DNA of 64,000 nt from Bacillus sp. CHD6a (GCF_001293645.1 NZ_LBMD01000007.1:62001-126000); one strand, 5' to 3'. Shown: positions 35,833 to 45,196, counted from the stretch's first letter. The notes: generated by a model from the letters alone, not told the origin. Numbers and translations are program-made.

Positions 35833-36201
35833 CTAGTTAATTGAGTTTAGTGTAATATTGAGATTCTTTTTTGGTTTTTGAGAAATCAGTTCCTCTACTT
35901 TTATACCTGTCCATTCAGCGAATTCCTCATTTGTAGGATAATCTGACACCTTCCTAACTTTGCCATCGACTAGAACAACAGGGAGGCAATCTGGCCCCTT
36001 TTCCATTAGTAAATCATTCACCAATTGGTTTGTAACAAACGGTTCAGGCTCTGAACCTAAATTATAGCGAGTGATTTGGACTCCTTTCTGCTGCAAGGAG
36101 TATACAGCACTTGCCACTCTTGTAAGTTCCGGATCCACACTTGGTCCACATACGCCAGTTGCACAGCACATTGCAGGATCATATATTTCAATTTTAGGCA
36201 T
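35833..36201 (-). CDS. arsD: Arsenite metallochaperone ArsD
   Basis: About 122 residues, thioredoxin-like. Start MPKIEIYDPAMCCATGVCGP contains the arsenite-binding triad Cys12, Cys13 and Cys18. It delivers As(III) to ArsA and is a weak repressor in some systems. ATG 36201 has AAGGGGA upstream; the longer open frame starts within the terminator hairpin at 36236 and is therefore unlikely. Directly precedes arsA. Confidence 0.92.
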   Translation of the reverse strand: MPKIEIYDPAMCCATGVCGPSVDPELTRVASAVYSLQQKGVQITRYNLGSEPEPFVTNQLVNDLLMEKGPDCLPVVLVDGKVRKVSDYPTNEEFAEWTGIKVEELISQKPKKNLNITLNSIN

Positions 36202-36235
36202 TTTTAAACTTCCCCTTTCCTGTATAGAAAAAATA

Positions 36236-36255
36236 GCCGAGATATTTCGCTCGGC
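36236..36255 (-). terminator. Terminator/attenuator between arsC and arsD
   Basis: GCCGAG-N8-CTCGGC stem followed on the minus strand by TATTTTTTC. It may reduce expression of arsD-arsA relative to arsR-arsB-arsC, or arsD-arsA may have their own promoter. Confidence 0.7.
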
Positions 36256-36264
36256 CATTTTTTT

Positions 36265-36684
36265 TTATTTACCAGTCTCAGCAAACGTTTTGATTCTGTC
36301 GCCGATTTCGTCACGTACACGTTGGAAGAACTTCCACTTGTCTTCCTCTGTTCCTTCTGCTTTGGCAGGATCATCAAAGCCCCAGTGTACTCTCTCTTTG
36401 TTTGGCGGTGTTGCCGGGCAAACATCTGCTGCGTGACCGCAAAGTGTTACGACTAGATCAGCTTTTTTCAAGATTTCAGGGTCGATTGTATCAGATGTTT
36501 GGTTAGTGATATCCACATCCACTTCGTGCATTGCTTTTACTGCGTTTGGGTTTACACCGTGTGCTTCAATTCCTGCTGAGTACACATCCCATTCGTCACT
36601 AAGATATTTTTTCCCCCAGCCTTCAGCCATTTGGCTGCGGCAAGAGTTACCTGTGCATAGGAAGTAGATTGTTTTTTTAGTCAT
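36265..36684 (-). CDS. arsC: Arsenate reductase (thioredoxin-coupled)
   Basis: 139 residues of the low-molecular-weight phosphatase-like ArsC class. Catalytic loop CTGNSCR (Cys10-Arg16), redox pair Cys82 and Cys89 in [11 protein letters not shown], and Asp of DDPA as acid. It reduces As(V) to As(III) with electrons from thioredoxin; the product is exported by ArsB/ArsA. ATG 36684 follows AAAGGAG. It is separated from arsB by 171 bases that hold a degenerate dispersed repeat. Confidence 0.95.
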   Translation of the reverse strand: MTKKTIYFLCTGNSCRSQMAEGWGKKYLSDEWDVYSAGIEAHGVNPNAVKAMHEVDVDITNQTSDTIDPEILKKADLVVTLCGHAADVCPATPPNKERVHWGFDDPAKAEGTEEDKWKFFQRVRDEIGDRIKTFAETGK

Positions 36685-36739
36685 GATGAAAAACTCCTTT
36701 TAGTAATTTGATTTTTGCTTGACGGTTCCGGGTATTCTT

Positions 36740-36850
36740 CGCCGAAGCCACTGAATTAGTCTTTGACTAAAGGTGTCGTTTAGACACCGCTGTTGATTTC
36801 TTGAAGTGGCTTCGCACGAGTCTCATACCCTGCACTACAATCAACAGGGT
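36740..36850 (+). repeat. Degenerate dispersed repeat, copy 12
   Basis: GAAGCCACTGAATTAGTC followed by GACACCGCTGTTGATTTC, TGGCTTCGCACGAGTCTC and CTGCACTACAATCAACAGGG. Only fragments of the family sequence remain, between arsB and arsC. Confidence 0.65.
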
Positions 36851-36855
36851 GTGTC

Positions 36856-38154
36856 TTAACCAATAATGAGTAGCCAGAAATATAAGCCTAATAGCGTGAT
36901 GAATAGGGTTGGGATGGTTAGAATAATACCTACTTTGAAGTAGTATCCCCAACTTATCTTAACACCTTTAAGGCTTAAAACGTGTAGCCATAGTAATGTT
37001 GCCAAGGAACCGATTGGTGTAATTTTTGGACCAAGATCAGATCCGATAACATTTGCATAGATTAACGCTTCACGGATTGTTCCTGTTGTGGCTGTGTCTT
37101 TGATTGCAAGGGCATCAATCATGACAGTAGGCATGTTATTCATGAAGGATGAAAGGATGGCTGCAATGAACCCCATAGAAATGGTTGCCACGAAAAGTCC
37201 TTCATCAGCTGCCATTTGAATGACGTCAGTTAGCAGGTTAGTCAACCCTACATTTCTAAGACCATACACGACAACATACATCCCAATAGAAAAGAATACG
37301 ATGGCCCATGGTGCACTTTTCAGAATCTGTTTCGTGTTGATTACCTGGCTGTTTCTGCTTATTAATAAAAAGATGATAGCAACAGTTGCCGCAACGAACG
37401 AAACAGGAATACCGGCAAATTCACTAGCAAAGTATCCGACTAGGAGTACCGCCAGTACAATCCACGACAAGTTGAAGAGCTTCTCGTCTTTAATCGCTTC
37501 TCTTGGTGCCTTCAATACAGACATGTCATAATTTTCCGGAATACTTTTACGGAAGAACAAGTAAAGCACCACGATACTTGCACCAAGTGCAAAGAAGTTT
37601 GGAACAATCATGCGTGAAGCATATTCGACAAACCCTATTTCAAAAAAGTCAGCTGACACTATGTTTACTAAGTTACTAACTACTAATGGCAGTGAAGTAG
37701 TGTCTGCAATAAATCCACTAGCCATGATGAACGGTAAAATCATTTTTTCTTTGAACTCTAGATTCCTCACCATAGCCAGAACAATTGGTGTCAGAATAAG
37801 AGCGGCACCATCATTCGCGAAGAAAGCAGCAACCACTGCTCCTAGCAACGTGATATAAATGAACATCCTAACGCCGCTACCTTTTGCGAAACGAGCCATG
37901 TGCAAAGCCGACCATTCAAAGAATCCCACTTCATCTAAAATGAGGGAGATGATGATCAACGCCACAAATGTCAATGTTGCATTCCAAACGATACTTGTTA
38001 CATCTATTACATCCGTAAAGGTAACAACGCCGAAGAGTAATGCAAGAAGTGCTCCTCCGCAAGCCGACCAGCCTATGGATAAACCTTTAGGTTGCCAGAT
38101 AACAAATATTAATGTAAGTAAAAAAATCAAAGATGCTAAAATTATATCCAGCAA
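36856..38154 (-). CDS. arsB: Arsenite efflux permease ArsB
   Basis: 432 residues starting at TTG 38154 behind AAGGGGG. About twelve membrane helices; the segments [35 protein letters not shown] and [16 protein letters not shown] are typical ArsB family blocks. Exports As(III)/Sb(III) either by proton antiport alone or coupled to ArsA. Second gene of arsR-arsB, 12 bases after arsR. Confidence 0.93.
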   Translation of the reverse strand: MLDIILASLIFLLTLIFVIWQPKGLSIGWSACGGALLALLFGVVTFTDVIDVTSIVWNATLTFVALIIISLILDEVGFFEWSALHMARFAKGSGVRMFIYITLLGAVVAAFFANDGAALILTPIVLAMVRNLEFKEKMILPFIMASGFIADTTSLPLVVSNLVNIVSADFFEIGFVEYASRMIVPNFFALGASIVVLYLFFRKSIPENYDMSVLKAPREAIKDEKLFNLSWIVLAVLLVGYFASEFAGIPVSFVAATVAIIFLLISRNSQVINTKQILKSAPWAIVFFSIGMYVVVYGLRNVGLTNLLTDVIQMAADEGLFVATISMGFIAAILSSFMNNMPTVMIDALAIKDTATTGTIREALIYANVIGSDLGPKITPIGSLATLLWLHVLSLKGVKISWGYYFKVGIILTIPTLFITLLGLYFWLLIIG

Positions 38155-38166
38155 AATTTTTCCCCC

Positions 38167-38508
38167 TTAACAGCAAGTAATTCTAAGTCCTTTTTCCTCT
38201 AGTTCTTTCAACTTATCTTCAAGTGAAGGAACATGCACTAGTATAGAAGTGATTAAACCATAGTGCGGATGTTCTGTGTTAATGGAATACATAATCCATT
38301 GACCTTTTCTTGATTCTTTAACCAGACCCACTTCTTTAAGTTTTTTCACATGCTGACTAATAGAAGGCTGACTCATTTGAAAAATCTCAACAAACTCACA
38401 TACACAGCAATCGTGATCTTGTAGAAGAGCCAACATGGAAAGTCTCGTTTTATCTCCTAAAATTTTCAGGGTGACAGCCGCTTCTTCCATTTTCAATACT
38501 TGTTGCAT
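38167..38508 (-). CDS. arsR: ArsR family arsenic-responsive repressor
   Basis: About 113 residues. Winged helix with recognition segment SQPSISQHVKKLKEVGLVKE. Metalloid site DCCVCEF places Cys34, Cys35 and Cys37 in the alpha-3 position used by ArsR proteins (ELCVCDL-type). A further Cys-Cys pair forms the last two residues (RITCC), which may add ligands. ATG 38508 with AGGCAGGTG was preferred over the GTG two codons upstream. Leads the arsRBC unit; phased CTTATAT repeats lie upstream. Confidence 0.92.
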   Translation of the reverse strand: MQQVLKMEEAAVTLKILGDKTRLSMLALLQDHDCCVCEFVEIFQMSQPSISQHVKKLKEVGLVKESRKGQWIMYSINTEHPHYGLITSILVHVPSLEDKLKELEEKGLRITCC

Positions 38509-38550
38509 ACGCACACCTGCCTTTGGAAAAGATAAGTAATATAACCAAAC

Positions 38551-38590
38551 ACTTATATAACAATATGCTTATATAATAAAACACTTATAT
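38551..38590 (-). promoter_or_regulatory. Three phased CTTATAT repeats upstream of arsR
   Basis: CTTATAT occurs at 38552, 38568 and 38584, an exact 16-bp period, 44-82 bases upstream of the arsR start. The AT-rich block likely overlaps the arsR promoter and may be the ArsR operator. Confidence 0.5.
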
Positions 38591-38633
38591 GTTTTTTTCA
38601 AGCTTTCTCTCGTAAAGAAATTGTAAAGAATGA

Positions 38634-38684
38634 TTGTAGAATTATCAGATAATTGATATAGTATAGGTAAGAAAGCGCTTCCAA
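38634..38684 (+). promoter_or_regulatory. Promoter and cre-like site of the 50-aa gene
   Basis: TTGTAG, 17-base spacer and TATAGT (about 38634-38662), followed at 38670-38684 by AGAAAGCGCTTCCAA, which resembles the CcpA cre consensus TGAAAGCGCTTTCA. A cre just downstream of the start site usually gives repression. Confidence 0.5.
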
Positions 38685-38716
38685 AAACATATGAGTGGGA
38701 AAGGTGATGCTGTGTT

Positions 38717-38869
38717 ATGATGGATTATCAGTACAGGCGACGAGCTTTTCAAAACCTACATGTGGAACAAGAAGAAGCAAAAATTGACCTAAAACAGAAT
38801 GTTAGAAAATCCAAATCGGTGCTGGCTTCTATAGCCGCGTTCTTTTCCTTTTTTCATCACACACCTTAA
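38717..38869 (+). CDS. Small basic protein, 50 aa
   Basis: Starts ATG 38717 (or ATG 38720) with AAGGTGA upstream, ending at TAA just inside a terminator. The product has a charged helix (RRRAFQNLHVEQEEAKIDLK) followed by a hydrophobic C-terminal segment SVLASIAAFFSFFHH. I do not recognise a family. A clear promoter with a cre-like site, a ribosome binding site and a dedicated terminator argue that it is expressed. It is divergent from arsR and lies next to the 52-bp repeat array. Confidence 0.6.
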   Translation: MMDYQYRRRAFQNLHVEQEEAKIDLKQNVRKSKSVLASIAAFFSFFHHTP

Positions 38870-38892
38870 GGAGCTTACATGCTCCTTTTTAT
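38868..38892 (+). terminator. Terminator of the 50-aa gene
   Basis: AAGGAGC / GCTCCTT stem with a 6-base loop and TTTTTATT. It isolates the repeat array from upstream transcription. Confidence 0.85.
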
Positions 38893-38990
38893 TATGTCAT
38901 TTTATCTCCAATAAAATTTCAGGGAGATTTCTATATAGTTGGACCTAGCTTAGATTAGAAGTTAGTTCTCCACAATATCAGCAAAATGAG

Positions 38991-39990
38991 AAGTGAGAGT
39001 AACTCTCTACTACCAAATAAACGGGTAAACTGGGGGAGAGATACTCTCTCTTCTACCGAAACAGCAGCTCCACCGGGTATACGGGAGGAGAGATGCTCTC
39101 TCTTCTACCGAAACCGCAGCTTCACCCCGTAAACGGGCGGAGAGATCCTCTCTCTTCTACCGAAATAGCAGCTTAAACGGGTAAACGGGCGGAGAGGTGC
39201 TCTCTCTTCTACCGAAATAACAACTTCACTCGGAAAACGGGCGGAGAGATCCTCTCTCAACTAACGAAATAATAGCTTCTCTGGGTAAACGGGCGGAGAG
39301 GTGCTCTCTCTTCTACCGAAACCGCTGCTTAAACGGGTAAACGGGCGGAGAGATCCTCTTTCTTCTACCGAAACAGCAGTTTCACCCGGTAAACGGGCGG
39401 AGAGATCTCTCTCTTCTACCGAAACAACAACTTCACCCGGTAAACGGGCGGAGAGATCCTCTCTCTTCTACCGAAACAACAACTTCACCCAGTAAACGGG
39501 CGGAGAGATCCTCTCTCTTCTACCGAAACAACAGCTTAAACTCGTAAACGGGACGAGAGATGCTCTCTTCTACCTAAACAACAGCTTCACTCGGAAAACG
39601 GGCGGAGAGATCCTCTCTCTTCTACCGAAACAACAGCTTCACCGGGTAAACGGGTGAAGAGATGCTCTCTCTTCTACCGAAACAACAACTTCTCCTGGTA
39701 AACGGGACGAGAGATGCTCTCTCTTCTACCGAAACAACAGCTTCTCCTGGTAAACGGGTGGAGAGATCCTCTTTCTTCTACCGAAACAGCAGCTTCACCG
39801 GGTAAACGGGCGGAGAGATCCTCTCTCTTCTACCGAAACAACAGCTTCACTCGGAAAACGGGCGGAGAGATCCTCTTTCTTCTACCGAAACAACAACTTC
39901 ACCCGGTAAACGGGCGGAGAGATCCTCTCTCTTCTACCGAAACAACAACTTCACCGGGAAAACGGGTGGAGAAGAAATTTCGCTCCACCA
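38991..39990. repeat. 52-bp tandem repeat array, 18 full units
   Basis: Units begin at 39035, 39087, 39139, 39191, 39243, 39295, 39347, 39399, 39450, 39502, 39554, 39604, 39656, 39708, 39760, 39812, 39864 and 39916. All are 52 bp except one of 51 and one of 50. A degenerate unit precedes (38991-39034) and a partial one follows (39968 on). Each unit contains GGAGAGATCCTCTC, then TCTACCGAAA, then CCCGGTAAACGGG. The first and third blocks are short palindromes able to form hairpins. No spacers, no coding frame with a start signal. Base composition is clearly more GC-rich than the flanks. Confidence 0.95.
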
Positions 39991-40018
39991 AACAAAGAGA
40001 CAATGGCGTAAAAAAATA

Positions 40019-40040
40019 CGGGACAAAATGATTTGTCCCG
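40019..40040 (-). terminator. Terminator of the sulP gene
   Basis: Perfect stem CGGGACAAA / TTTGTCCCG with an ATGA loop, followed on the minus strand by TATTTTTT. It isolates the repeat array from the sulP side. Confidence 0.88.
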
Positions 40041-40055
40041 TTAATTAACTATTTA

Positions 40056-41519
40056 TTAATGACCTGAAGTAGCAGATAAACCTACTCTGTCAATAAGTGT
40101 TTTACTTTCATCATTAAGGCCAACGATGCTCACATTTTTACCCAGCCTTTGATATTTTTGCACTGTTTTGGAAATGGCAGTAACCGCGGATTGATCCCAT
40201 ATATGCGTGTTACTGAAATCAATGATCACTTCTTTTGGATCATTATTGTAATCAAATAAATCCACAAAATGACTCATTGTTCCAAAGAACATTTGTCCAG
40301 AAATTTGATAATGCATGACATCTTCTTTTAATGTCATAGTAGCTTTGATCTTCGCCATCTTCCAGCCGAAGATTAATGCACTTAGCACAACCCCTGCGGC
40401 TACACCTTTTGCAAGGTCGTGAGTATAAACTACGATAGAAACTGTTACAACCATTACTACTGCGTCTGCGCGAGGAATTTTGTGTAGTTCTCGAATCGAC
40501 TGCCAATCAAATGTTCCAATAGAAACCATAATCATTACTCCAACAAGTGCAGCCATCGGAATCTGAACCACTACATCTCCAAGGACCATAATGAGGAATA
40601 AGAGGAATGTACCTGCCACTAATGCAGAAAGCCTTCCACGGCCACCTGATTTAACATTGATAACAGATTGTCCAATCATGGCACAACCAGCCATCCCACC
40701 AAAGAACCCGGTTACGACATTAGCGATACCTTGTCCCTTCATTTCTCTGTTCTTATCACTCTTTGTATCTGTCATTTCGTCAACAATAGTCGCAGTTAAT
40801 AAGGATTCAAGATTCCCTACGATAGCAAGTGTAAAAGCATAAGGAAGGATAATCATAAATGTCTCCCATGACAAATCTACCATTGGGATATGGAAGAACG
40901 GTAAGGTTCTTGAAATTTCTCCTTGATCGCCTACTGTACTCAGTCCAAATCCTCCACCAAAAAGCGTAATGGCAGTGATAACAACAATTGCTACTAAAGC
41001 AGATGGTAAAGCTTTAGTGACTCTTGGAAGCAAGTATATAATGGCAAGTGTAGCAATGACAAATCCTACCATTATCCAAGATCCTCCTTTTTCTGGAGTA
41101 AAATGGACCAATTGTGCCGTAAATATCAGGATTGCTAAAGCATTAACGAAACCAATAATTACTGCTTGAGGAAGGAACGATATAAATTTCCCAAGCTTAA
41201 ATACACCCATTGTTATTTGTATGATACCTGTTAACACTGTGGCTGCGAATAGATACTCGATTCCATGATCTGCCACCAATGTAATCATTAATAATGCCAT
41301 TGCGCCGGTTGCAGCCGAAATCATCCCTGGTCGTCCACCAGTAAAAGCGATAACCACGGCAATACAGAAGGATGCATAAAGACCTACCATCGGATCTACA
41401 CCCGCAATGATGGAAAATGCAATTGCTTCTGGAATGAGGGCTAATGCTACGGTCATACCGGCAAGTACGTCACCACGCACGTTGCCAAACCATTCTTGTT
41501 TTAAGTTTGCTACGTTCAT
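40056..41519 (-). CDS. SulP family anion transporter with STAS domain
   Basis: 487 residues. About ten to twelve membrane helices beginning [20 protein letters not shown], with the family blocks [12 protein letters not shown] and [22 protein letters not shown]-terminal STAS domain (about 385-487) includes [20 protein letters not shown]. SulP proteins carry sulfate, bicarbonate or other anions, mostly with Na+ or H+; the substrate here cannot be told. Own promoter region (250 bases upstream) and terminator; unlinked in direction to the ars unit except by strand. Confidence 0.88.
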   Translation of the reverse strand: MNVANLKQEWFGNVRGDVLAGMTVALALIPEAIAFSIIAGVDPMVGLYASFCIAVVIAFTGGRPGMISAATGAMALLMITLVADHGIEYLFAATVLTGIIQITMGVFKLGKFISFLPQAVIIGFVNALAILIFTAQLVHFTPEKGGSWIMVGFVIATLAIIYLLPRVTKALPSALVAIVVITAITLFGGGFGLSTVGDQGEISRTLPFFHIPMVDLSWETFMIILPYAFTLAIVGNLESLLTATIVDEMTDTKSDKNREMKGQGIANVVTGFFGGMAGCAMIGQSVINVKSGGRGRLSALVAGTFLLFLIMVLGDVVVQIPMAALVGVMIMVSIGTFDWQSIRELHKIPRADAVVMVVTVSIVVYTHDLAKGVAAGVVLSALIFGWKMAKIKATMTLKEDVMHYQISGQMFFGTMSHFVDLFDYNNDPKEVIIDFSNTHIWDQSAVTAISKTVQKYQRLGKNVSIVGLNDESKTLIDRVGLSATSGH

Positions 41520-41730
41520 AGCACACCTCTTTCTTAATTATTTAGTTTTTTGACTTCCTACTCTCAAGAAAGTCGGGTCCGTTTGCAACAGAAAGAATCA
41601 TACCACATATTTTCTAGAGTGAAAATCAGCATGAAAACGAGAACATGCGCAAATACCTCTTTCATTCTTCTATTTTCTCTATTAATCTCTTGATTTTGTA
41701 TATCTGTAAAAAAATAGACATTGCAACATG

Positions 41731-41767
41731 AAAGAAAGCTTTGTTCATTAAGAACAAAGCTTTCTTT
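41731..41767 (-). terminator. Terminator of the pst-phoU operon
   Basis: 16-bp perfect stem AAAGAAAGCTTTGTTC / GAACAAAGCTTTCTTT with a 5-base loop and T-run on the minus strand, just after phoU. Confidence 0.92.
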
Positions 41768-41770
41768 CTT

Positions 41771-42430
41771 TTAGTCATTCAATTCATAATGACTACCCTT
41801 TACAAGGTAGAAAATATTCTCTGAAATATTGGTCGTATGATCGGCCATACGCTCAATGTATCGGCAGATGAAGCTCAATTGGGTAATTTCAGGAATCAAA
41901 TCCGGATGGTCTTTTGTCAACTGAAGTAGCTCACGGATGTTTTGACCGTAAAGCTCGTCCACTTGGTCATCCATGTCTGCTACTTTTTTTGCCAAGACTA
42001 CATCCTCATCATAATATGCTTTCAATGCAAGTGATAGCATTTCTGTTGCTATGCTATGCATTTTCTCAATTTTCTCAATCTGGATGATTGGTTGTGTATT
42101 CTTACCGATTCTTATCGTCGATTTTGCAATATTTACGGCAAAATCTGCGATTCGTTCTACATCCGTGGAAATTTTAATCGCTACAAAGATTCTACGTAAA
42201 TCAATCGCCACTGGCTGTTGTTTGGCAATAAGAAGAATGGCAAAGTCATTAATCTCTTCATCTAAACGGTCTGCCTTGTTGTCCTCTTCAATAATTTGAA
42301 GTGCAAGGTCCACGTTTTGATTTGTTAAGGCGTCAATGGATTTACCCATTGCAATTTCAGCCAAACTTCCAAGTTCCAATAATTTATCTCTTAACGCTTC
42401 TAAATCCACATGAAATTGACGCAATACCAT
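41771..42430 (-). CDS. phoU: Phosphate signalling protein PhoU
   Basis: 219 residues, two PhoU three-helix bundles with the metal-binding patterns EEDNKADRLDEEINDFAI and ERIADFAVNIAKS in the first, and DDQVDELYGQN and ERMADHTTNISENIFYLVKG in the second. PhoU couples Pst transporter status to the PhoR kinase and restrains phosphate uptake. It follows pstB by 25 bases. B. subtilis, as I recall, lacks phoU in its pst operon, so this organisation differs. Confidence 0.93.
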   Translation of the reverse strand: MVLRQFHVDLEALRDKLLELGSLAEIAMGKSIDALTNQNVDLALQIIEEDNKADRLDEEINDFAILLIAKQQPVAIDLRRIFVAIKISTDVERIADFAVNIAKSTIRIGKNTQPIIQIEKIEKMHSIATEMLSLALKAYYDEDVVLAKKVADMDDQVDELYGQNIRELLQLTKDHPDLIPEITQLSFICRYIERMADHTTNISENIFYLVKGSHYELND

Positions 42431-42455
42431 CTACCTCTTCCTTTCTCGACCTTTA

Positions 42456-43277
42456 TTATCCGAAACGACCAGTAATATAGTCTTCTGTACGTTTATCTGA
42501 AGGATTGGAGAACAATTTATCTGTTTCAGAATATTCTACCACTTCTCCATTTAAGAAGAAAGCTGTTCTATCGGATATACGTGCAGCCTGTTGCATATTA
42601 TGCGTAACAATGACAATACTATAGTCTTTCTTTAGTTCTTGAACGAGTTCTTCCACTTTAAGCGTAGAGATAGGGTCAAGTGCAGATGTTGGTTCATCCA
42701 TTAAGATTACGTCAGGCTCGATAGCCAAACAACGAGCGATACATAGACGCTGCTGTTGTCCACCGGAAAGACCGTAAGCATTTTCTTTTAGGCGGTCCTT
42801 CACTTCATCCCAGATAGCTGCTCCACGTAAGCTTTTTTCCACAATTTCATCAAGGACTTTTTTGTTACGAATGCCATGAATTCTTGGTCCATAGGCAATA
42901 TTGTCATAAATGGATTTCGGAAACGGATTAGGTTTTTGGAATACCATTCCTACATTTGTTCTTAGTTCTTCTACTTTGTAGGATTTACCTAAAATATTCT
43001 TCTCACGATAAAGGATGTCACCAGAAACCCTCACACTTGGAACCAGTTCCACCATTCGGTTCAATGTCTTGATATAAGTGGATTTCCCGCATCCGGAAGG
43101 TCCGATAATTGCCGTCACTTCGTTTTCATAGATCGGCAAATTGATGTTTTTTAACGCTAAATTTTCGCCATACCATAGGTTTAAATCTTTTGTATGATAC
43201 ACAATGCTTATGTCTTTTGGAGTGATTGTTTTAGAAGAAATGTTCTTCGTTTCACGCTCAGGTACCGTAATTTGCAT
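42456..43277 (-). CDS. pstB: Phosphate ABC transporter ATP-binding protein PstB
   Basis: 273 residues. Walker [18 protein letters not shown]-loop [20 protein letters not shown] (PstB-specific), signature [16 protein letters not shown], Walker [14 protein letters not shown] and H-loop VTHNMQQA. Powers phosphate import through PstC/PstA. Only one PstB is present, whereas B. subtilis carries two. Third transporter gene of the pst operon. Confidence 0.96.
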   Translation of the reverse strand: MQITVPERETKNISSKTITPKDISIVYHTKDLNLWYGENLALKNINLPIYENEVTAIIGPSGCGKSTYIKTLNRMVELVPSVRVSGDILYREKNILGKSYKVEELRTNVGMVFQKPNPFPKSIYDNIAYGPRIHGIRNKKVLDEIVEKSLRGAAIWDEVKDRLKENAYGLSGGQQQRLCIARCLAIEPDVILMDEPTSALDPISTLKVEELVQELKKDYSIVIVTHNMQQAARISDRTAFFLNGEVVEYSETDKLFSNPSDKRTEDYITGRFG

Positions 43278-43295
43278 AGATGATTCCTCCTAGGA

Positions 43296-44180
43296 TTAAA
43301 ATCTTCTTTGGAATTTATTTCGAATAACAACTGCTATGGAATTCATGACTAATAAAATGAAAAGTAGTACTACGATAGTAGCTGCTGCTAAGTTCGCATA
43401 TTCTGCGACAAGAGCTGCATCAATTGTCCAGTAGTAAATTTGCATCGGAAGAACCGTAAATTTGTCAAAAATCCCTTCTGGTAGCGGAATCAACAACGCT
43501 GGAATTCCCAATACAACTAGTGGAGCAGTTTCCCCGATAGCACGGGATAACGCAAGGATTACTCCTGTTAAAATACCCGGTAATGAAGCTGGCAAAACGA
43601 TATTCTTGATTGTCTGCCATTTAGTCGCACCCATTCCGTAGGATGCTTCTCTTAAGTAACCAGGAACAGAGCGAATTGCTTCTTGACTAGCTACTACTAC
43701 GATAGGAAGAACTAACAATGCCATTGTCAAACCACCAGCCAGAACGATATTTCCAAGGCCAGCCGCTCTCACAAATATAGTTAATCCCAAAATACCAAAT
43801 ACAATGGAAGGTACACCTGCCAAGTTAGAAATGTTTGTTTGTAAAAATCGTTGTAGGCGTCCTTTTTTTGCATACTCTTCTAAATATATAGCCGTTCCAA
43901 CTCCAAGAAACAAAGTGATTGGGGCAACGACTAACATTAGCCATAAAGTACCCATAATGGCACCCATGATTCCAGCTCGATCTGCCATTGTGGAAAGTTT
44001 ATTCGTAATAAATTGAAGATCAATCCAACCCATACTTTGTGAAATAACACGGTAAAAAAGAATAACCAGTACAACAAGACCAAGTAATGTCGCTGCTAAA
44101 AATAATGATTTAGCAATTTTGTTCACCGTTAGTCTTGAATTCATTTTCTTTTGTACTTGCGTTGCATCAACATACTTCAT
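43296..44180 (-). CDS. pstA: Phosphate ABC transporter permease PstA
   Basis: 294 residues with six membrane helices. The EAA-type loop EAIRSVPGYLREASYGMGAT followed by KWQTIKNIVLPASLPGILTG contacts PstB. Start 44180 is one base beyond the pstC stop, so the two are coupled. Forms the membrane channel with PstC. Confidence 0.95.
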   Translation of the reverse strand: MKYVDATQVQKKMNSRLTVNKIAKSLFLAATLLGLVVLVILFYRVISQSMGWIDLQFITNKLSTMADRAGIMGAIMGTLWLMLVVAPITLFLGVGTAIYLEEYAKKGRLQRFLQTNISNLAGVPSIVFGILGLTIFVRAAGLGNIVLAGGLTMALLVLPIVVVASQEAIRSVPGYLREASYGMGATKWQTIKNIVLPASLPGILTGVILALSRAIGETAPLVVLGIPALLIPLPEGIFDKFTVLPMQIYYWTIDAALVAEYANLAAATIVVLLFILLVMNSIAVVIRNKFQRRF

Positions 44181-44181
44181 C

Positions 44182-45123
44182 TTAATATTCCTCCCTATAC
44201 TTGCGAGAGATATACTGGGCGATCAAATTCATGACAAGTGTAAACACGAACAGTGTCATCGCAACAGCATACAAGCTATAATATAAAGTTGAACCAGCTG
44301 GTGCATCTCCACCGGTTACTTCCACAATGTATGCAGTCATCGTTTGCATAGATTGTGTGACGTCAAACGTGAAATTCTTTGTACTTCCACTCGCAATCGT
44401 TACAATCATCGTTTCTCCGATTGCACGGGAAATAGCTAGAACAAATGATGCGACAATTCCAGACATAGCTGCAGGAACGACTACTTTCCACGCTACCTCA
44501 AGTTTCGTTGATCCGAGTGCTAATGCTCCTTCTCTCATTGCATTAGGTACGGAGCTCATTGCATCTTCCGATAAAGAGGCAACCATTGGAATAATCATAA
44601 TTCCCATTACTATTCCTGGACTGAGGATATTGGTTGGTTCTAAACCAGGAATGATTTGTCTTAATAGAGGTGTTACAAAAGTGAATGCAAAGAATCCGTA
44701 AACGATTGTAGGTATACCTGCTAGCACCTCTAAGATAGGTTTTAAAATTCTTCGTACTCTATCCGATGCATATTCACTTAAGAAAATTGCACTCATTAAA
44801 CCGATAGGAATTGCCACAACCATTGCAATAACGGAGGAAATAATCGTTCCTGTCAACAAAGGAAGCACACCAAATTGTGCATTTTCCCCTAAAGGTTTTA
44901 ACTGTGTACCAGTAAAGAAATCAAGAAACGGAATCCTAGTAAAGAATTCTACTGTTTCAAATAATAAAGTAAAAATGATACCTAATGTTGTAAAAATAGA
45001 AATTGTTGCGATACCCAAAAGAAACTTTGGCACAAACGCTTCAATAAACCGATTTGTGTTCAGAGTCGTCTTTTTCTTATTGATTAACTCTCTCACATTG
45101 ATGCTATCTTTCTGATTAGCCAA
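44182..45123 (-). CDS. pstC: Phosphate ABC transporter permease PstC
   Basis: About 313 residues with six membrane helices. EAA loop DAMSSVPNAMREGALALGST then KLEVAWKVVVPAAMSGIVAS. I prefer the TTG at 45123, which has AAAGGGGA eight bases upstream and gives an N-terminus like MANQKDS. An in-frame ATG at 45141 lacks a spaced ribosome binding site. A hairpin upstream separates it from pstS and likely lowers permease output relative to the binding protein. Confidence 0.92.
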   Translation of the reverse strand: MANQKDSINVRELINKKKTTLNTNRFIEAFVPKFLLGIATISIFTTLGIIFTLLFETVEFFTRIPFLDFFTGTQLKPLGENAQFGVLPLLTGTIISSVIAMVVAIPIGLMSAIFLSEYASDRVRRILKPILEVLAGIPTIVYGFFAFTFVTPLLRQIIPGLEPTNILSPGIVMGIMIIPMVASLSEDAMSSVPNAMREGALALGSTKLEVAWKVVVPAAMSGIVASFVLAISRAIGETMIVTIASGSTKNFTFDVTQSMQTMTAYIVEVTGGDAPAGSTLYYSLYAVAMTLFVFTLVMNLIAQYISRKYREEY

Positions 45124-45196
45124 TTTGAAATCCCCTTTCATCCTTTACCCTAACGTAACAAGGACCATCCAAAGCCTATTTTAAAAAATACATAGA

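Noticed and set aside
38991-39990. CRISPR array
   Set aside because: The whole 52-bp unit is repeated with point changes; there are no unique spacers and no cas genes nearby.
39301-40031. Open frames of 64 and 105 codons within the 52-bp array
   Set aside because: 52 is not a multiple of 3, so these are read through shifting frames of the same repeat; they lack ribosome binding sites and appear only by repeat periodicity.
28063-41519. Integrated mobile element
   Set aside because: No integrase, recombinase, transposase or phage gene is visible in or around the block.
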